Assembly (NCBI GenBank): GCA_003694425.1
Contig: RFJX01000019.1
Location: forward strand, 1 to 9,079
Length of the DNA: 9,079 nucleotides
Reading direction: 5' to 3'
Origin: Gammaproteobacteria bacterium
GTDB taxonomy: Bacteria > Pseudomonadota > Gammaproteobacteria > J113
Both the position numbers and the translations under genes were made by a program. The notes below the pieces were generated by a model, which made no database searches, was not told where the DNA came from, and saw only the letters and a program-made list of their open reading frames with translations. Position 1 is the stretch's first letter; each line of letters starts with the position of its first letter. This document shows, piece by piece, positions 6,135 through 9,079 of this stretch.

Positions 6135-6393
6135 CACCACGGAGACACGGAGGGCACAGAGATTCGTGAAGGTTCAATGCGATCGCTCCATGTAACGGAG
6201 CGCAATACCTTGAACCACTTGGCAGGCAGGGCTGGCTGTTCGGTTTGACGCAGTTTCTGAAACCACGATGGTAACAGTTCAATCCTGAACGCTCTGGCAC
6301 GATATGCGGAACGTTGCACCCGGGCCTGGGGGCCCTCTGTGCATGGAGGGCTTTGCGGTAGAGACTCTCCGTGACCTCCGTCCCTCTGTGGTG
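6135..6393. mobile_element. MITE-like element with imperfect terminal inverted repeats, filling the glxR-hyi gap
   Basis: The left end 6135-6161 begins CACCACGGAGACACGGAG. The right end, read on the other strand from 6393 to 6367, begins CACCACAGAGGGACGGAG. The two 27-base ends agree at 22 positions. This sequence type (CACCACGGAGACACGGAG...) is a dispersed intergenic repeat I associate with many bacterial genomes. The interior holds hairpins at 6171-6216, 6276-6289 and 6332-6351. One minus-strand frame is open through the whole element and on into glxR, but it matches nothing I recognise. The element begins 3 bp after the glxR stop and ends 8 bp before the hyi start. No obvious target-site duplication is seen and no transposase is encoded. 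If mobile, it would need a transposase supplied from elsewhere. Confidence 0.6.
6171..6216. repeat. Long hairpin inside the repeat element
   Basis: GGTTCAA (6171-6177) pairs with TTGAACC (6210-6216). Inside it, CGCTCC (6184-6189) pairs with GGAGCG (6197-6202) around a 7-base loop. The stretches between the two stems form an internal loop of 6 and 7 bases. The structure is symmetrical on both strands and has no T-run. Confidence 0.55.
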
Positions 6394-6396
6394 GAT

Positions 6397-7281
6397 TCAT
6401 TCCAGGTAGAGCCGGATGAGGGTGGCGGGGTCGGCCTCCAGGTTTCCCTTCGCGCCGTGCGCGCGCATGAGCTGGGCGGCCAGGCCGGTCAGGGGGACGG
6501 GGCTGCCCTCGCTGCGGGAGAGTCCGACCGCGGTATCGAGGTCCTTGAGGAGGGTGCGCACATGCCAGCGTACCGGCTCGAAACGGTCCTGCGCCATCAT
6601 CGGACCCACCAGCTGGAGAGGAATGGAGTCGGCGAAGCCCCCCTTCAACGCCTCCGGCAGGCGGCCCGCGTCGATCCCGGCGCGCCGGGCCAGGGCCATT
6701 ACTTCGGCCAGTACCAGCACGTTGCAGCTCACGATCATCTGGTTGCAGACCTTGGCGACCTGGCCGGAGCCGACCGGCCCCATGTGGGTGAGACGCTGGC
6801 TCAGGCAGGCGGCGACCGGGCGCAGGCGTTCGATGTCCGCCTCCTCGCCTCCCGCCATGATCGCGAGGGTCCCCGCCTCCGCTCCGGTGACTCCTCCCGA
6901 GACCGGGGCATCGATCCATGACATGCCATTGCGCGCCGCGAGGGTGGCGGCGAAGCGCCGGGTCGCCCCGGGCTCGATGCTGGAGAAGTCCACCAGCAGC
7001 TTGCCCTCACCTTCGCCACACTCGGCCACCCCGCGGCTGTCGAAGACCACCTCCTCGACCGCTGCGGTATCGGCCAGGGAGAGCATGACGATGTCGGCGG
7101 CCGCGGCGGCCTCGGCCGGGGTGACGGCCACCACGGCGCCGGCCTCGGCCAGCTCGTCGGTCTTGCCGGGACTGCGGTTCCAGACGGTGAGCGGGTAGCC
7201 TGCGGCCAGCAGGCGCCGGCACATCGGCAGGCCCATCAGACCGATGCCGAGGAAGGCGAGACGGGGCTGATCCTGATTCAC
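6397..7281 (-). CDS. glxR: Tartronate semialdehyde reductase (2-hydroxy-3-oxopropionate reductase)
   Basis: 294 residues, normal for beta-hydroxyacid dehydrogenases. The N-terminal Rossmann domain carries GIGLMGLPM (12-20); Asn-Arg after beta-2 (VWNRSPGK) suggests NADP(H) is accepted. The substrate loop DAPVSGG (124-130) and the catalytic Lys in GQVAKVCNQ (K177) are present, followed by KDLDTA (246-251). It reduces tartronate semialdehyde to D-glycerate. The start is GTG at 7279-7281 because AGGAGG (7292-7287) lies five bases before it; an in-frame GTG at 7296 precedes that Shine-Dalgarno sequence and is unlikely. It is upstream of hyi, matching the glyoxylate/glycerate pathway. 3-hydroxyisobutyrate dehydrogenase is the main alternative in this family; the hyi neighbour favours GlxR. 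Confidence 0.88.
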   Translation of the reverse strand: MNQDQPRLAFLGIGLMGLPMCRRLLAAGYPLTVWNRSPGKTDELAEAGAVVAVTPAEAAAAADIVMLSLADTAAVEEVVFDSRGVAECGEGEGKLLVDFSSIEPGATRRFAATLAARNGMSWIDAPVSGGVTGAEAGTLAIMAGGEEADIERLRPVAACLSQRLTHMGPVGSGQVAKVCNQMIVSCNVLVLAEVMALARRAGIDAGRLPEALKGGFADSIPLQLVGPMMAQDRFEPVRWHVRTLLKDLDTAVGLSRSEGSPVPLTGLAAQLMRAHGAKGNLEADPATLIRLYLE

Positions 7282-7296
7282 TGGTTCCTCCTGCAC

Positions 7297-7377
7297 TCAG
7301 GCAAGGCTGTCAGCCGCCCGCGCGTGGCACAGGGACGGGATGCCATGGTCGCTGGAAACGGGCGGCGGAAAATGCAT
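7297..7377 (-). CDS. 26-residue small ORF / leader peptide upstream of glxR
   Basis: An ATG at 7377-7375 has an ideal Shine-Dalgarno sequence, AGGAGG (7388-7383), five bases upstream. It opens 26 codons (starting MHFPPPVSS, ending RAADSLA) and stops with TGA at 7299-7297, fifteen bases before the glxR GTG. The peptide has no membrane segment and matches no family I know. It has one Cys-His pair, and no run of identical or related amino acids that would suggest classical attenuation. The glxR ribosome-binding site lies between the small ORF's stop and the glxR start, so translation could be coupled. It is in the same frame as glxR, separated by the TGA. The strong, correctly spaced ribosome-binding site is the evidence for translation. 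Confidence 0.5.
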   Translation of the reverse strand: MHFPPPVSSDHGIPSLCHARAADSLA

Positions 7378-7398
7378 GTCGACCTCCTGCCGAAAACA

Positions 7399-7427
7399 AG
7401 GATACGGCGACAGGCCGCCCTTGACCA
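7399..7427 (-). promoter_or_regulatory. Candidate promoter of the small ORF-glxR unit
   Basis: On the minus strand TGGTCA (7427-7422) and TATCCT (7404-7399) are 17 bases apart, each 4/6 to the sigma70 boxes. Transcription from about 7392 would give a leader of ~15 bases with the AGGAGG of the small ORF inside it, a consistent geometry. The match is only moderate. Confidence 0.35.
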
Positions 7428-7442
7428 GCCGGCAGGCGTGGA

Positions 7443-9077
7443 CTAGCCGTTCTCCCCGCTGGAGCGGGAGGTGGCGGCGAGGGCCAGGCGGTGCTCGTCC
7501 AGGGCCAGGTAGGCGTCGTAGAGTTCCCGGATCCGGCGCACGTAGTGCACCGTCTGCCCGCAGCGGCAGCCGGCGCCGGACTGGCCGAGCCTGACCATGG
7601 CCAGTTCCACGTTCCCGAACCAGCGGTCGGGATCGAGCCCCATCCTGAGGGCCATCCGGCGGGCGCGGCGCACCCGGCTCAGGCCCGCGTTGTAGGCGGC
7701 CAGGGCGAACCAGTTGAGTTCCCGGACGCTGATCTCGCCATCGAAGGCCTGGCGCAGGCGATCCAGATAGCGGACACCACCCTCGATGTTCTGCAGGGGG
7801 TCCTCCGGATCGGCTATCCCCATTTCCCGTGCGGTTTCCGGCAGCAGCTGCATCAATCCGACGGCCCCGGCATCCGAGCGGGCAGCGGGATCGAACCGGC
7901 TCTCCTGATACATCTGGGCCAGGACCAGGCGCCAGTCGAAGTGATGCCGCCCGGCGACTTCACGGACCGTGGCGTCCCACGGCGAGAGGCCCTCCCCGGT
8001 GCGGGCCTTGCGGCCGTCGCGGTAGCGCTTCGCCAGGACGTTGTGAAACTCGCTGCGATCGATGCTGGAGAGATAGCCGTTGAGGGCGGTGAGCAGCTCC
8101 GGGTTGTTCCGGCGTATGGTCCAGCGCAGGGAGGGCAGTTCGGGGTCCCGCGGGCGCAGGTGGAGCTGGGAGAAGCGGTCGGCGGGGACCTCGCCGATGG
8201 GGGTCAGGACCAGGTCGGCGAGACCCTCTGCCAGCAGATGCAGTTGCCGGGCAGGGTCGGACTCAAGACTCAGCTGGATGCGCAGGCCGTGCTTTTCGGT
8301 GAAGCGGCGCAGCAGTTCATAGGCGAAACCGGCAGGAAGTCCCTTGCGCAGCAGGAAGACCCGGTTGCCGGGTGTTGCCACCACCCGCAGCACGCCCCGC
8401 TGCAGGATCCCCGAGAAATCCTCGAAGTGGCGCCCGGCGGTCAGGGTGGCGCCGGCATTGCGCAGGAGAAAGGCGTCCACGGCCTGCTTCAGCTCCCGGG
8501 CACTGGCCCGGATGAGCCAGCTGTCGTTCACCTCCTCCAGCTCCATCGCCACGGTGAGATCGGGCCAGGACGGGAGCAGCCGGCGCAGCTTCTCCTCCTC
8601 CATCGCGGCCAGGTCGTGGCGTCCCTGATGGACCTGGCTCAGCAGCTCCTGGTCCGTGGTTCCTGGCGGCGCGCTCACCAGCCTCAGTCCCTGATCACGC
8701 GCCCTTGCCTCCAGGGCGGCACGCAGCGGTGAACCGGCTGGCAGGAGGATGCTGACATCCTTCAGCCGGTCGGGGGAGGCGGGCAGGGTGCGCCCCCTTC
8801 GGGACACCAGCAGCGGCCGATGATGGCGCAACGGCTTGCTGCGGGCGATGTCTTCCGCCTCCGGCAGTTCGGTGGCGGCCGGATCGGCGATCAGGTCGCC
8901 TCGCCCGTCACGCAGGGCCTGCAGGAGGGACTGCGTGTCCGGCATCTCGATCCAGACGGGGATGAGTTCCAGTTCGGCCGCGAGTCGTTCCAGCAGGGCC
9001 TGATCGGGATGCAGGCGGCCGTCACCTTGCCTGCCGGTGGTGAGGATCCGCAGGAGGCCGTGGGGGCGCAGGGCGGG
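7443..9077 (-). CDS. MltF-like lytic transglycosylase with two solute-binding domains (5' end cut off)
   Basis: The frame is open to the right edge, so 544 residues are visible and the N-terminus, presumably a signal peptide, is missing. The ATG at 8945 is internal: residues before it (LRILTT...LLERLAAELELIPVWIE) are the start of a family-3 solute-binding (SBP_bac_3) domain running to ~205. A second such domain begins at ~228 (GVLRVVATPGNRVFLLRKGLPAGFAYELLRRF) but spans only ~110 residues. The C-terminal SLT domain (~365-525) has the catalytic Glu in QMYQESRFDP (E392), GAVGLMQLLPETA and AAYNAG. The enzyme would cleave murein between MurNAc and GlcNAc, forming 1,6-anhydroMurNAc, in the periplasm. 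It precedes the glxR unit in the same direction but is probably transcribed separately. Known MltF proteins have one solute-binding domain, so the double arrangement is notable. Confidence 0.88.
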   Translation of the reverse strand, partial: PALRPHGLLRILTTGRQGDGRLHPDQALLERLAAELELIPVWIEMPDTQSLLQALRDGRGDLIADPAATELPEAEDIARSKPLRHHRPLLVSRRGRTLPASPDRLKDVSILLPAGSPLRAALEARARDQGLRLVSAPPGTTDQELLSQVHQGRHDLAAMEEEKLRRLLPSWPDLTVAMELEEVNDSWLIRASARELKQAVDAFLLRNAGATLTAGRHFEDFSGILQRGVLRVVATPGNRVFLLRKGLPAGFAYELLRRFTEKHGLRIQLSLESDPARQLHLLAEGLADLVLTPIGEVPADRFSQLHLRPRDPELPSLRWTIRRNNPELLTALNGYLSSIDRSEFHNVLAKRYRDGRKARTGEGLSPWDATVREVAGRHHFDWRLVLAQMYQESRFDPAARSDAGAVGLMQLLPETAREMGIADPEDPLQNIEGGVRYLDRLRQAFDGEISVRELNWFALAAYNAGLSRVRRARRMALRMGLDPDRWFGNVELAMVRLGQSGAGCRCGQTVHYVRRIRELYDAYLALDEHRLALAATSRSSGENG

Positions 9078-9079
9078 GA

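Noticed and set aside
6134..6396. Open minus-strand frame through the repeat element as a gene.
   Set aside because: It continues out of glxR in another frame, has no start with a ribosome-binding site within the element and matches no known family.
7279..7299. Read-through of the TGA joining the small ORF to glxR, for example as selenocysteine or a sequencing error.
   Set aside because: GlxR is already full length from the GTG at 7281 with its own AGGAGG, and no selenocysteine hairpin is evident.
1..9079. CRISPR array, tRNA or rRNA gene, integron or toxin-antitoxin module.
   Set aside because: No regularly spaced direct repeats, cloverleaf-like segment or small paired toxin-antitoxin ORFs were seen on either strand.

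Overview
The window looks like a chromosomal segment of a GC-rich gammaproteobacterium. Evidence is the block engB / cytochrome c4 / dsbA / GGDEF gene (the same neighbourhood occurs in Pseudomonas), a zinc-type L31 of enterobacterial style, and a glyoxylate-type hyi/glxR pair. A purple-sulfur or Ectothiorhodospira-like lineage would fit, but the sequence alone does not fix the genus. Nearly all of the window is coding, and no prophage, integrase, tRNA, rRNA or CRISPR array was seen.

Layout. 2-301 (+): C-terminal HPt domain of a signalling protein that begins outside the window. 348-3200 (-): cytochrome c4, dsbA and a diguanylate cyclase in one direction, reading from 3200 down to 348. 3279-3941 (+): engB, divergent from cytochrome c4. 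3904-4057 (-): an unannotated small-RNA locus converging on engB, with a SigmaE/AlgU-type promoter, three hairpins and an intrinsic terminator. 4204-5013 (-): secreted staphylococcal-nuclease-like protein. 5057-5275 (-): rpmE with its own promoter. 5326-6126 (-): hyi. 6135-6393: a 260-bp element with imperfect terminal inverted repeats that fills the glxR-hyi gap. 6397-7281 (-): glxR, preceded by a 26-codon small ORF (7297-7377) with a strong Shine-Dalgarno sequence. 7443-9077 (-): MltF-like lytic transglycosylase, cut by the right edge.

How the genes fit together. Cytochrome c4 and DsbA are both exported thiol/redox-linked envelope proteins. GlxR and Hyi act on tartronate semialdehyde, one reducing it to glycerate and the other interconverting it with hydroxypyruvate; glyoxylate carboligase and glycerate kinase are not in the window. 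The remaining genes are housekeeping (EngB, L31), signalling (HPt, GGDEF) or envelope enzymes (nuclease, transglycosylase).

The most interesting element is the small-RNA candidate. It lies at the 3' end of engB, the place where E. coli carries Spot 42 and Pseudomonas aeruginosa carries the AlgU-dependent ErsA (between engB and polA). polA is not next to engB here, so the RNA locus appears to have stayed with engB. Its promoter matches the SigmaE consensus at both boxes with a 16-base spacer. Each unpaired segment of the predicted fold after hairpin 1, apart from a 5-base AAUCU linker, is C-rich, which suggests an RNA that pairs with Shine-Dalgarno sequences as part of an envelope-stress response. 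This is inference from sequence; no search or folding program was run.
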